Shown here: one piece after another, positions 1-6,820 of the stretch
Numbering within the stretch: position 1 is the stretch's first letter
Layout: each line of letters starts with the position of its first letter
Assembly: GCA_007128045.1 (NCBI GenBank)
Contig: SKYG01000100.1
Coordinates: 1-6,979 of the forward strand
Direction of reading: 5' to 3'
From: Bacteroidales bacterium
GTDB taxonomy: Bacteria > Bacteroidota > Bacteroidia > Bacteroidales > UBA7960
Length of the DNA: 6,979 nt
Notes under the pieces: generated by a model
The model's input: the letters and a program-made list of their open reading frames with translations, nothing else
What the model was told of the DNA's origin: nothing
Databases searched by the model: none
Position numbers and translations under genes: made by a program

Positions 1-83
1 ACAAATAGCCCTGTGCCTATCGCTGTAACACCTAAGCTCCCTGATAAAATTTTTTTTGCAAAATCCCTTCGTTCCATATTCAT
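1..83 (-). CDS. N-terminus of a Tat-exported protein (partial, runs off left edge)
   Basis: Reading the minus strand from 83 gives 27 complete codons before the window ends, starting MNMERRDFAKKILSGSLG. Residues 4-11 (ERRDFAKK) form a twin-arginine motif (R-R-x-F-x-K), followed by a short, weakly hydrophobic stretch rich in Gly, Ala and Thr. This is the usual layout of a Tat signal peptide, so the product is probably exported folded to the periplasm. An in-frame TAA at 99-101 rules out a longer start; the start is ATG at 81-83 or ATG at 75-77, and the second places RR at residues 3-4. In Bacteroidota, Tat leaders of this kind often precede Gfo/Idh/MocA-type oxidoreductases, sugar isomerase-like TIM barrels or sulfatases near glycan-degradation genes. 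The visible residues cannot distinguish these. The gene is divergent from the esterase gene at 589 and has its own upstream promoter candidate at 283-312. Confidence 0.75.
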   Translation of the reverse strand, partial: MNMERRDFAKKILSGSLGVTAIGTGLF

Positions 84-149
84 TTGATTTTGTGTATATT
101 ACGTTTTTCCAACATAAATTTCTAGCAACCTAGCCAAACAAATTTGATT

Positions 150-164
150 TCTGGTAAAACCAGA
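150..164 (-). other. Small perfect hairpin in leader
   Basis: TCTGGT (150-155) and ACCAGA (159-164) are perfect reverse complements separated by AAA. The stem is short and has no adjacent T-run, so it is not a terminator. It could be a structural element of the minus-strand leader or a small operator. Confidence 0.3.
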
Positions 165-237
165 TAGCCTTTATTGAAGTAATTCCTGGATTTTATGCCA
201 GCATAGCAACAGCAGCATTACCATTTTTTAAAAAACA

Positions 238-267
238 GGAATTTACAACAGCTCTCTGTAAAATTCC
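238..267 (-). other. Stem-loop at the predicted 5' end of the Tat-gene transcript
   Basis: GGAATTT (238-244) pairs with AAATTCC (261-267), and inside it ACAG (248-251) pairs with CTGT (256-259) around a CTCT loop, with a small asymmetric internal loop between the two stems. It begins about 10 nt into the predicted transcript. The outer arm can instead pair with 181-188. Its role is unknown; mRNA stabilisation or a conformational switch are guesses. Confidence 0.3.
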
Positions 268-282
268 ATTTTTCATTTATAA

Positions 283-312
283 CAAACTTAATCTAAACGC
301 AACGCTGACAAA
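283..312 (-). promoter_or_regulatory. Bacteroidota-type promoter for the Tat-protein gene
   Basis: On the minus strand the sequence reads TTTG (312-309), an 18-nt spacer, then TAAGTTTG (290-283). This matches the Bacteroidota sigma-A pattern of a TTG/TTTG -33 element and a TAnnTTTG -7 element with a spacer of roughly 17-23 nt. The predicted start site is close to 278. It is the only full two-box match I found upstream of the minus-strand gene. Confidence 0.5.
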
Positions 313-542
313 TGAAAACATTTACCAAATCATTGAATTCTTAACCCAATCCTGAACAAATATTTCAAATTGAATTGCAAGTTCAGTTTTAGAAATTCAC
401 AGACTGTTTAAATTATGGCAGAAAATTATTGTGTGTACCATGCTTTTCTAATCCTATATTGCCAATGCTTTATTGTTCATACAGATGATTCAAATTCACG
501 GTCTGATAAGTAAATAATATTACACAGGCTAATGAGAAAACT
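313..542. other. Intergenic DNA between divergent genes, no gene seen
   Basis: This AT-rich stretch lies between the two divergent promoter candidates. The only open frame of note is a 32-codon ORF (415-513, plus) with no recognisable composition or motif, which I take as chance. No tRNA, repeat array or insertion-sequence end is visible. Operator sites for a regulator could lie here but cannot be picked out. Confidence 0.5.
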
Positions 543-550
543 TATCTTTG
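543..550 (+). promoter_or_regulatory. -7 box upstream of the esterase gene
   Basis: TATCTTTG matches the Bacteroidota -7 consensus TAnnTTTG exactly and lies 38 nt upstream of the esterase ATG, predicting a 5' UTR of about 30 nt. No TTG lies at the expected -33 distance (around 517-525), so the promoter may be weak or dependent on an activator or alternative sigma factor. Confidence 0.4.
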
Positions 551-588
551 ACAATCAATAATGATTTAAAAACAAAAACAAGTTCAAA

Positions 589-1419
589 ATGAGGCGAATC
601 ACAATTTTAGTTTTTGCCCTGACAGCTATTCTTTTTACTGCCGGCAAAAAAAAAGAAGAAGATAACAGGACAAGATATTTTCCAAAATATGAACTTAAAG
701 CAGAACAAATTCCTGAAAAGAAAAATGTATGGGTTTTTTTACTTGCAGGGCAATCCAATATGGCCGGACGAGCTTTTATTGAACCGCAAGACACCATTCC
801 AAATGAAAGGGTTCTAACCATTAATATGAATAATGAAATTATTATTGCAAAAGAACCTGTTCATATTTATCAACCAACCTTGAATGGGTTAGGATGCGGG
901 CTTTCTTTCGGAAAAACATTGCTGGAATTTATTCCCGATAGTGTTTCCATACTTTTATTGCCCACAGCTGTTGGAGGAAGTTCTATTTCTCAATGGATAG
1001 AAGATTCTGTTTTCAGAAACATCAGCCTGTTGTCTAATTTTGAAGAAAAAGTTGAAATTGGGAAACAGTATGGACAGATAAAAGGGGTTTTATGGCATCA
1101 GGGAGAACGTGATGCCAATAAAAACGCCTATGATAAATACAAAGTGCGGCTCAACGTTTTATTTGGTTTATTCCGACAAATTACCTGCAACGATAGGCTC
1201 CCAATTTTGATTGGAGAACTTGGTTCATTCTCAGGCAAGGATTCCTGGGATAGGATCAACCAGCAAATTCATGCATACGCCCTGGAAGATAGTCTTGTTA
1301 GGGTAATCAGCACTTCTGATTTAAAAGATACCGGTGATAAGGTGCATTTTGATTCTGAAAGTCAGAGAATATTAGGAATTAGATTTGCCAATACATACAA
1401 AAAAGAGTTTATGCATTGA
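589..1419 (+). CDS. Secreted SGNH carbohydrate acetylesterase (sialate O-acetylesterase / CE6-like)
   Basis: This 276-residue protein probably removes acetyl groups from a polysaccharide or oligosaccharide outside the cytoplasm. The SGNH-hydrolase blocks are in order: GQSNMAG (residues 54-60, nucleophile Ser56); VGGSSISQW (128-136, oxyanion Gly); WHQGERDA (169-176), the WHQGE signature of the sialate O-acetylesterase/CE6 superfamily; and DKVHFD (250-255), supplying Asp250 and His253. The length fits a single-domain family member. Residues 1-19 are a signal peptide, but where a Bacteroidota lipoprotein would have Cys after TAG the sequence goes directly to KKKEED. It may therefore be cleaved by signal peptidase I and be soluble. 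Codons 20-22 form an A9 run (646-654). The ATG at 589 is the only start that gives a complete signal peptide. The gene is monocistronic here, divergent from the Tat gene and convergent with the GH78 gene. The substrate (pectin, xylan, sialic acid or other) cannot be fixed from sequence. Confidence 0.88.
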   Translation: MRRITILVFALTAILFTAGKKKEEDNRTRYFPKYELKAEQIPEKKNVWVFLLAGQSNMAGRAFIEPQDTIPNERVLTINMNNEIIIAKEPVHIYQPTLNGLGCGLSFGKTLLEFIPDSVSILLLPTAVGGSSISQWIEDSVFRNISLLSNFEEKVEIGKQYGQIKGVLWHQGERDANKNAYDKYKVRLNVLFGLFRQITCNDRLPILIGELGSFSGKDSWDRINQQIHAYALEDSLVRVISTSDLKDTGDKVHFDSESQRILGIRFANTYKKEFMH

Positions 1420-1483
1420 ATGTCAACAGTTTTAATCTATTCTGCGGTCTTGTTTCCTAAAATGCTCACATTTCATCTAAGCC

Positions 1484-1517
1484 TAATAGCCCCACATGGC
1501 TCCCTGTGAGGCTATTA
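1484..1517. terminator. Hairpin between convergent genes, possible bidirectional terminator
   Basis: TAATAGCC (1484-1491) pairs perfectly with GGCTATTA (1510-1517). After one C-A mismatch, CACA (1493-1496) pairs with TGTG (1505-1508), leaving an 8-nt loop. The placement, 64 nt past the esterase stop and between two converging genes, fits transcription termination from both sides. Neither strand has a clear T-run after the stem, so it is not a textbook intrinsic terminator; it could also act as an RNA 3'-end stabiliser. Confidence 0.5.
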
Positions 1518-1564
1518 AACCTAAATTGTGAACTTATTCCTATACCGGTCAAGATAACCAATTA

Positions 1565-1725
1565 TTAGTTTCTCCGGGGTCCTCCGTATGGCCACCATGG
1601 ATTTTGATGGTACAAAGATTCGACTGTAACTTCGGTTTCTCCACTCATATATCTGGCTCTGGCTTTAACCCAAATTCTTCTTCGGGAAGCTCAGAAATTT
1701 CCAGTGTATTAATTATGTTAGGTTT
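1565..1725 (-). pseudogene. Frameshifted C-terminal remnant of an unrecognised protein
   Basis: On the minus strand, one frame (1690-1568, stop TAA 1565-1567) reads as 41 protein-like residues including RIWVKARARYMSG, EVTVESLYHQNP and WWPYGGPRRN. A second frame just upstream (1725-1645) reads KPNIINTLEISELPEE before diverging. The two join naturally if a single frameshift near 1680-1690 is assumed. The alternating charged/hydrophobic WVKARAR and TEVTVES segments look like beta strands of a C-terminal beta-sandwich, but I do not recognise the family. There is no start codon giving a full gene. It lies on the same strand as, and just downstream of, the GH78 gene, so it may be the tail of a neighbour otherwise deleted. 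A chance open frame remains possible. Confidence 0.3.
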
Positions 1726-1734
1726 TCAAAAACC
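1721..1734 (-). terminator. Weak hairpin after the GH78 gene
   Basis: GGTTTT (1721-1726) and AAAACC (1729-1734) form a short stem about 30 nt past the GH78 stop codon on the minus strand. The loop is tight, the stem is AT-rich and no long T-run follows, so it is only a possible termination site for the glycosidase operon. The stronger hairpin at 1484-1517 may do that job. Confidence 0.2.
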
Positions 1735-1763
1735 CATGCAATAACCTGTTGCTTCTAACCTAT

Positions 1764-4517
1764 TCATTTTGAAATGAAATTATATCTACCTGGAATAATT
1801 TCTATGGTCATGTAATTATCGTCTATACTTATAATTTCAATATCCTTCTGGTCAGTTATGTTTTTATCATCTACAACTATATGTTTATTTCCCATGAAAG
1901 GAATCACCACCTGAGCAGTAGTATTGCGAGGAATGGTTATATAAAGATTAAATTCATTGCCCTGCAACTCCCAATGGGATTTTATTTTTCCGTATGGAGA
2001 ATCGTATTCCCCTTTGGCAAATGTAAGCGGCCCACCAGGAAGCGGTGCTATCCGGATTTTTTTATATCCCGGTTCCATGGGGCTTATACCCGCGATACGT
2101 TCATACATCCATTGTCCAATAGCACCATAGGCATAGTGGTTAAAAGAGAGTTGGTTGCGTGCAAATCCCCGGTCGTGGGTATATCCATCCCACCTCTCCC
2201 ACATGGTAGTAGCACCCTGGTTGATGGAGTAAAACCAGGACGGATAGGTTTCATTGAAAAGAATTTCAAACAATAAATCAATGTGACCTGATTTGTCAAG
2301 CACATTGGCCAAAAGAGGTGTACCAAGAAAACCGGTACGCAAATGATTACCGGCCAACTTTATTTGATTAACAAGATGCGGTATAGCTTTTTGCGTCATA
2401 GTATCTGACAACAACCCCAGTCCAATACTTAACAAATAACCGGTTTGGGTTTCAATATAAGGCTCCTTTATTCTTCCATTTGCATCAAAAAACTCATTCT
2501 CATAAGCCAGGCAAATGGAATTGAACAGTTCCCGAAGTTTAACACTATCTTCTTTGAAACCCAAAACACCTGCCACCTTCATGGTTAACTGTACCGAATA
2601 TCCGTAGAAAGCAGTTGATATAATTGCGTGAGGAGTGTCGCCCCTGCGCTCGTCGGGTTGATTGGAATAGGGTTGTAACCAATCGCCCACAGTCGACATA
2701 TGGCTGATGTAGTTTTCTGCCTGAGAAGCGTGATAGTCCAGCCATCGTTGCATCATTGCAAAATTTTCTTCCAGTACCCGTGTATTGCCTGTGTACATAT
2801 AAACCTGCCAGGGAATAATGGTGGCAGCATCGGACCAGCCTGCCTGGGCAAAATTACCGGTGGCATTGGGCACCACCACCGGTAGTCCCCCGTTTGGAAA
2901 CTGTTCTTCGCGCATGCTTTGCAGCCAGGCTGTCCAAAAAGCATTTACATCGGCAAGAAACAAAGATGTAGGTGCAAAAACCTGTGCATCGCCTGTCCAG
3001 CCCAAACGCTCTGCACGCTGAGGACAATCAATGGGAACATCAATAAAGTTGCCTTTTAATCCCCAAAGGATATTACTCTGTAGTTGATTGAGCTTTTTGT
3101 GCGAAGTACTGAAATGTCCTATCTGATCAAAATCGGTATATTGAACTATACCTGTAAGCCACGATTTGTCAGGTTCAGCATTCTCGTTGAAACCACTCAT
3201 TTCAACGTACCGAAAACCATGATAAGTAAAAGATGGTTCCCAATTTACCACTCCATCTCTACTGGCAATATAATAATTGGTTGAAGGGGCACCTCTCAGA
3301 TTTCCTGTATAAAGACTTCCATCTTTATTGGTCATTTCCCCCGTGCGCATTATCAGGGTATCTCCCTTTTTTAGCGGAACCCTTATTCGGGGAACACCTA
3401 CCATGTTTTGCCCTAAATCAAATAAAGCGATTGCCTGAGTGGGTTTTGTAATAGCCACAGGTATCAACTCCTTTTTATTCCTCATTGTGAAGTGCCTTTT
3501 GGGCAAGAGTTGAGGTAGCTCCTCAAGCTTATGGGTTTTCACCTGCTGCCACTGCCCATCATCATATCCGGGGTATGACCATTGGGGTATTTCAAAATGG
3601 GCATCATACACCTCGCCATCGTATATACCTGAGCTTCGGATCGGGCCATTAGTAGTGCCTTTCCAATTTTTGTCCGTCACTATTGTTTGGCGCATACCAT
3701 TTGCATATTCAATTTCAAGCTGGCATATTGCCCACGGAGGTGCTGTTAGTGTATCCCATCTTCTTTGAGGCCCTATTCGCCCGGCATACCACCCTTCTGC
3801 TAAAATAATACCAATAGCATTTTCACCTGTTTGCAGTGCCTCTTTTACATCATATGTAATGGTTTCGACACGTTTTTGGTAGGGAGTCCAACCGGGGGGT
3901 AATACATCATCTCCAATTTTCACCCCATTGATAAAAGCATGGAAAACACCCCGTGCAGTGACATATAATCTGGCCTTCTGAATATGGGCATCCGTGTTAA
4001 ACTCGTTTCGCAGATATTGCGGACGAAACAGTGGTGTACCAAAACGGGTAGTATCCCATTTTTCCGGGTCAGGTGTACGAATCCATTCAGCTTCCCAATC
4101 ATCCTGATTGAGCAAGCCGAGTTCAAAATGTTCCACTTCGCTCCATTCCATAGGATTCCCATTATGATCCCAGCACATTACCTGCCAATGCACAATATTG
4201 CGCGAAGAAAGCGGTTTCCCACTGTAGAGGATATTAACCGACTGGCTGGATGCTACTTTGCCCGTATTCAACAGATCGGCATTATCGGGAAGTAGTTCCG
4301 GATCGCTTGCAACTACTATTTGAAAAGCAGACTGCGATTTTACATTTTCAGATAGAGGCAGTTTCCATGAAAAGGTTGGATTGGCATCATAAAACCCGAC
4401 AGGATTCTTGAAGCCCTCGCTAACCATAAGATCATATGGTTTGCTTTCCTCCGTTTGAGAACATGAAAGAGTTACAAATATAAAAACCGGAATTATTTTT
4501 AATAATTTTTCAAACAT
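1764..4517 (-). CDS. GH78 alpha-L-rhamnosidase, probable surface lipoprotein
   Basis: The 917-residue product should release terminal alpha-L-rhamnose from glycan side chains by an inverting mechanism. I start it at ATG 4515-4517, not at the in-frame ATG 4575-4577, because the signal peptide begins there (MFEKLLKIIPVFIFVTLSC); the longer start adds 20 polar residues. The lipobox ends at Cys19 and is followed by SQTEESK, resembling the Q-x-(D/E)2 lipoprotein export signal, so surface exposure is likely. Order: Fn3-like N-terminal domain (about 30-135), a jelly-roll rhamnosidase N-domain (about 165-330), a further beta domain (about 350-470), the (alpha/alpha)6 catalytic barrel (about 475-815) and a C-terminal beta-sandwich (about 820-917). 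The motif DCPQRAERLGWTGD supplies Asp498, Glu503 and Asp510, and MWERWDG supplies Glu774. Their spacing fits the catalytic-site acids of Bacillus GL1 RhaB. It lies 130 nt (from this start) downstream of the 711-aa hydrolase gene on the same strand, with no obvious promoter or terminator between them, so cotranscription is likely. Confidence 0.93.
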   Translation of the reverse strand: MFEKLLKIIPVFIFVTLSCSQTEESKPYDLMVSEGFKNPVGFYDANPTFSWKLPLSENVKSQSAFQIVVASDPELLPDNADLLNTGKVASSQSVNILYSGKPLSSRNIVHWQVMCWDHNGNPMEWSEVEHFELGLLNQDDWEAEWIRTPDPEKWDTTRFGTPLFRPQYLRNEFNTDAHIQKARLYVTARGVFHAFINGVKIGDDVLPPGWTPYQKRVETITYDVKEALQTGENAIGIILAEGWYAGRIGPQRRWDTLTAPPWAICQLEIEYANGMRQTIVTDKNWKGTTNGPIRSSGIYDGEVYDAHFEIPQWSYPGYDDGQWQQVKTHKLEELPQLLPKRHFTMRNKKELIPVAITKPTQAIALFDLGQNMVGVPRIRVPLKKGDTLIMRTGEMTNKDGSLYTGNLRGAPSTNYYIASRDGVVNWEPSFTYHGFRYVEMSGFNENAEPDKSWLTGIVQYTDFDQIGHFSTSHKKLNQLQSNILWGLKGNFIDVPIDCPQRAERLGWTGDAQVFAPTSLFLADVNAFWTAWLQSMREEQFPNGGLPVVVPNATGNFAQAGWSDAATIIPWQVYMYTGNTRVLEENFAMMQRWLDYHASQAENYISHMSTVGDWLQPYSNQPDERRGDTPHAIISTAFYGYSVQLTMKVAGVLGFKEDSVKLRELFNSICLAYENEFFDANGRIKEPYIETQTGYLLSIGLGLLSDTMTQKAIPHLVNQIKLAGNHLRTGFLGTPLLANVLDKSGHIDLLFEILFNETYPSWFYSINQGATTMWERWDGYTHDRGFARNQLSFNHYAYGAIGQWMYERIAGISPMEPGYKKIRIAPLPGGPLTFAKGEYDSPYGKIKSHWELQGNEFNLYITIPRNTTAQVVIPFMGNKHIVVDDKNITDQKDIEIISIDDNYMTIEIIPGRYNFISK

Positions 4518-4647
4518 ATCAAATAGCTGTTCTTTATTGTTTAACACTGTTATCCGACTAAATTCTGATATCGGCATTTATTGGTCATAATCTTTTGACT
4601 TGCTGTATAAAGCCAGTTGGAGCTGTTTTCAGTACTTTTGCTGATTC

Positions 4648-6783
4648 TTAATTTGCTTCCAGGCTTTTGAGCCATTCCAATTCTGCTTCCACTTCCTTAG
4701 CCACTATCGACCAATGAAATTTATCGCCGGTTTCCCTGAATGTTCGTGCCAGGGTAAAATGCATTAAAGGCACCGGTTCATACACGGGTGTTGTAATCTC
4801 CACCACATTGTCCCATTTCGTAGTAGCAAGTTCAAGCAATTGAACAGCTTGTTGGTAATGACTTTGGTCATTAGTGTTCAAAAACTTCTGATATTCTATG
4901 GCGGCCCTTAACTTGGTGGAGAAATACATTCCCAGGTTGGCCCATGTTTTTATGTCGGACACTTCATAAAGAAGGTCAACGTTATTCTCTGTATTGATAT
5001 TCGCAACAAGTTCCAGGGCCTTCAAACAAAACGAATCGATTGAATCGGCCAGTTCAAAAGGGGTTATTCTTTCGGCCTGCACATTTTCATTTTCCAGGAA
5101 TTCCGGTATGCCCATATAATCAGGAGCCATGGGCACTTTGGTTCCCATCGTTTTCATGGAAAGCAGTTTTACCTCCCGGATATCATTGAACCCCTGCATC
5201 CCCTCTGAATATAACGTAAAATCCCACCAAGCATCCCAGTAAGATGCAATGATAAGCGGAATTCTGCTCACCCTGGTTTGTGCTTCATACAACGGATTAC
5301 CAAGGCCCGGGAATCTCTTTTCAAAAGCCTGTACAAATACATCATCAGGTGTTTCAGGATTATACATTAACCTACCCCACATTTTATATAACATCCATTG
5401 TCGTTCAAAGGCATAATCGTATGATGCATCCGGCAATGATGTGATGTAATCCTTCGCCGGGATGTATGATTCCGAACCAATGTAATATCCATTCACATAA
5501 GGATGAGCATTTAATGCAATGTGCTGACGAATAAATTCAGGCTGTCCCCATCGCAAAATAAAAAAGTCTTCATTTCGAATCATCCATGCCATCCTGTAGT
5601 TCGTTGGCATAGGATTCCAATAAGCATCCGTGAGTTCACCGCCATGCACTTTAACCAAATGCGGGGTAGAAAACCCATGCGACCAATTGAACTTCAACTC
5701 CGTTTTAATGAACCCATCAAAGCAGGTCAATGTATCAAGCGTTTCTCTGGTCAACTCTTCCGCAAACCTGGAAGCGGTTCCGGAAAAAGTTCTGTCGGCA
5801 GTTAAAGGTGCGCGGTGTATAAATTTAATCCTTCGGGAAGCCTGACGTACGCCTGCAATAATTGCATCATGCAACCACTCAGCGCGTTCTTCGGGAGTAA
5901 TACCACCCATACCTTCGCCCAGGGTTATGCCCAGTCCGGTTAAATCAGGATACGTGTCAATCACGTCCCGAACCACCTCCCGCATGTAATCCTTAATGAT
6001 TTCGGAAGTATCGGCATCACCGAAATGACTACCTTTTGGAATAGAAATGGGTGACACGTTGTGGGCTTTGGCAAATTCGGGTGACACAAAGATGTTCCAG
6101 TTCACCAGGTATGTTTCTATGCCCCTGTCTTTAGCCATCCTGAACAGGGCGTGCCAGAATTGTTGCCATTCAGCCATTTCATCATCAGTGAAGCTGGTAG
6201 CCTCGGGATATTTCTCTGTTTTGACCATATAGTTGAATGGATGCATACTCCATAATGTCAGCACATTAAGCCGGTTTTCGGCCATCATATCCAGGAAGCT
6301 CCGCCAGTACAGTGTATCCCTGCATGTTTCATCATGCAGATCCATCGACTCTCCACTTCGGTAGGTATGCCAGGGGAGGTTATACTTCAAGGCACGAAAA
6401 GTTAGACGTGGTTCTTCTTCCTTACTATTTATCACCCCATCAGCACTTAGAAGTTGTTCCTTTATATCCAGCAAGGCGTACATCACCCCTACCGGATCGC
6501 CTCCGGTAATTGTAACCATGCCGTTGACATTCGATATTTGAAATGCCTCCGGTTTTAACAGAAATGTATCTATTTCAGCCTGAATTATAAAATCAGGATT
6601 CCGGTCAGTAAATACAGCCAACCCGTCATTTTCCAGATATTTAAGTGTTTCTAAGCCATGAAGAACCTGTGGGTAGTTATCGGCAATATCTACTTTAATA
6701 CGAATAACATCCCTGTTGCAGGAGCCAAAAACCAAACCAAGGAAAACAATCGTCAAAAGTGTTTTATTTAATAATTTGTCCAT
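4648..6783 (-). CDS. Lipoprotein glycosidase with GH67/GH20-like N-terminal domain and TIM barrel, unassigned specificity
   Basis: This 711-residue protein opens with a lipoprotein signal peptide (MDKLLNKTLLTIVFLGLVFGSC, Cys22). Only one acidic residue follows (CNRD), so it may face the periplasm. Residues 25-120 have the alpha/beta pattern of the small N-terminal domain shared by GH67 alpha-glucuronidases and GH20 enzymes, including GGDPVGVMYALLDIKEQL (94-111). PRLTFRALKYN (125-135) enters a probable TIM barrel (to about 480), with NRLNVLTLW (170-178), ETYLVNWN (223-230), GLGITLGEGMG (283-293) and NGYYIGSESYIPAKDY (431-446). Residues 570-711 are mostly helical, as in the GH67-like C-terminal domain. 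Glu290 and Glu362 (KTELKFNW) are candidate catalytic acids by position only. Bacteroidota proteins of this build are often called alpha-glucuronidase- or galacturonidase-like; which sugar is removed is not shown here. It is the first gene of the likely operon with GH78. The start at 6783 fits the signal peptide. Confidence 0.8.
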   Translation of the reverse strand: MDKLLNKTLLTIVFLGLVFGSCNRDVIRIKVDIADNYPQVLHGLETLKYLENDGLAVFTDRNPDFIIQAEIDTFLLKPEAFQISNVNGMVTITGGDPVGVMYALLDIKEQLLSADGVINSKEEEPRLTFRALKYNLPWHTYRSGESMDLHDETCRDTLYWRSFLDMMAENRLNVLTLWSMHPFNYMVKTEKYPEATSFTDDEMAEWQQFWHALFRMAKDRGIETYLVNWNIFVSPEFAKAHNVSPISIPKGSHFGDADTSEIIKDYMREVVRDVIDTYPDLTGLGITLGEGMGGITPEERAEWLHDAIIAGVRQASRRIKFIHRAPLTADRTFSGTASRFAEELTRETLDTLTCFDGFIKTELKFNWSHGFSTPHLVKVHGGELTDAYWNPMPTNYRMAWMIRNEDFFILRWGQPEFIRQHIALNAHPYVNGYYIGSESYIPAKDYITSLPDASYDYAFERQWMLYKMWGRLMYNPETPDDVFVQAFEKRFPGLGNPLYEAQTRVSRIPLIIASYWDAWWDFTLYSEGMQGFNDIREVKLLSMKTMGTKVPMAPDYMGIPEFLENENVQAERITPFELADSIDSFCLKALELVANINTENNVDLLYEVSDIKTWANLGMYFSTKLRAAIEYQKFLNTNDQSHYQQAVQLLELATTKWDNVVEITTPVYEPVPLMHFTLARTFRETGDKFHWSIVAKEVEAELEWLKSLEAN

Positions 6784-6820
6784 ACTTGTCTTTAATGGCC
6801 TCTATTGTTTAATAATTTGT
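6767..6820. repeat. 13-bp direct repeat across the start of the 711-aa gene
   Basis: TTTAATAATTTGT occurs at 6767-6779, inside codons 2-6 of the glycosidase gene, and again at 6808-6820 upstream of its start, offset by 41 bp. The central 11 bp (TTTAATAATTT) also occurs at 4498-4508, in the signal-peptide codons of the GH78 gene, where it encodes part of KLLK. The coding copies are explained by Lys-Leu-Leu signal-peptide starts; the upstream copy is not. Confidence 0.4.

Larger units (their letters stand above)
84..277 (-). other. Predicted long structured 5' leader of the Tat-protein gene
   Basis: If the promoter at 283-312 is used, transcription would begin near 278 and leave about 195 nt before the start codon. 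Three structural elements lie in it: a hairpin at 238-267, a perfect hairpin at 150-164, and an 8-bp inverted repeat (AATTCCTG at 181-188, CAGGAATT at 236-243). The right arm of that repeat is shared with the 238-267 hairpin, so the two pairings exclude each other. No known riboswitch family is recognised, and no oligo-T terminator follows the hairpins on this strand. The region is AT-rich, so some of these matches could be chance. I find no convincing coding sequence in it. Confidence 0.3.
1420..1763. other. Convergent intergenic region
   Basis: This gap separates the 3' ends of the esterase (plus) and GH78 (minus) genes. It holds a strong hairpin at 1484-1517, a weaker one at 1721-1734, and a probable gene remnant on the minus strand at 1565-1725, each listed separately. 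No intact gene or RNA is seen. Confidence 0.6.

Noticed and set aside
224..235. TTTTTTAAAAAA palindrome in the intergenic region
   Set aside because: A simple A/T tract without a spacer or flanking symmetry is common in low-GC DNA and needs no special explanation.
415..513. A 32-codon plus-strand ORF (starting MAENYCVYHAF) upstream of the esterase
   Set aside because: It is short, unusually rich in Cys/Tyr/Ile with no motif, has no promoter or ribosome site, and lies in AT-rich intergenic DNA where such lengths arise by chance.
555..821. An 88-codon minus-strand open frame over the esterase start
   Set aside because: It overlaps the well-supported esterase coding sequence antisense and has low-complexity Phe/Leu/Ser content typical of a shadow frame.
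1881..4295. Several open frames of 60-131 codons on both strands within the GH78 gene
   Set aside because: All lie wholly inside the rhamnosidase gene in other frames, and none shows a recognisable domain or signal peptide.
5521..6509. Plus-strand open frames of 61-94 codons across the 711-aa gene
   Set aside because: They are antisense shadows of a continuous coding sequence with clear domain structure and a signal peptide.
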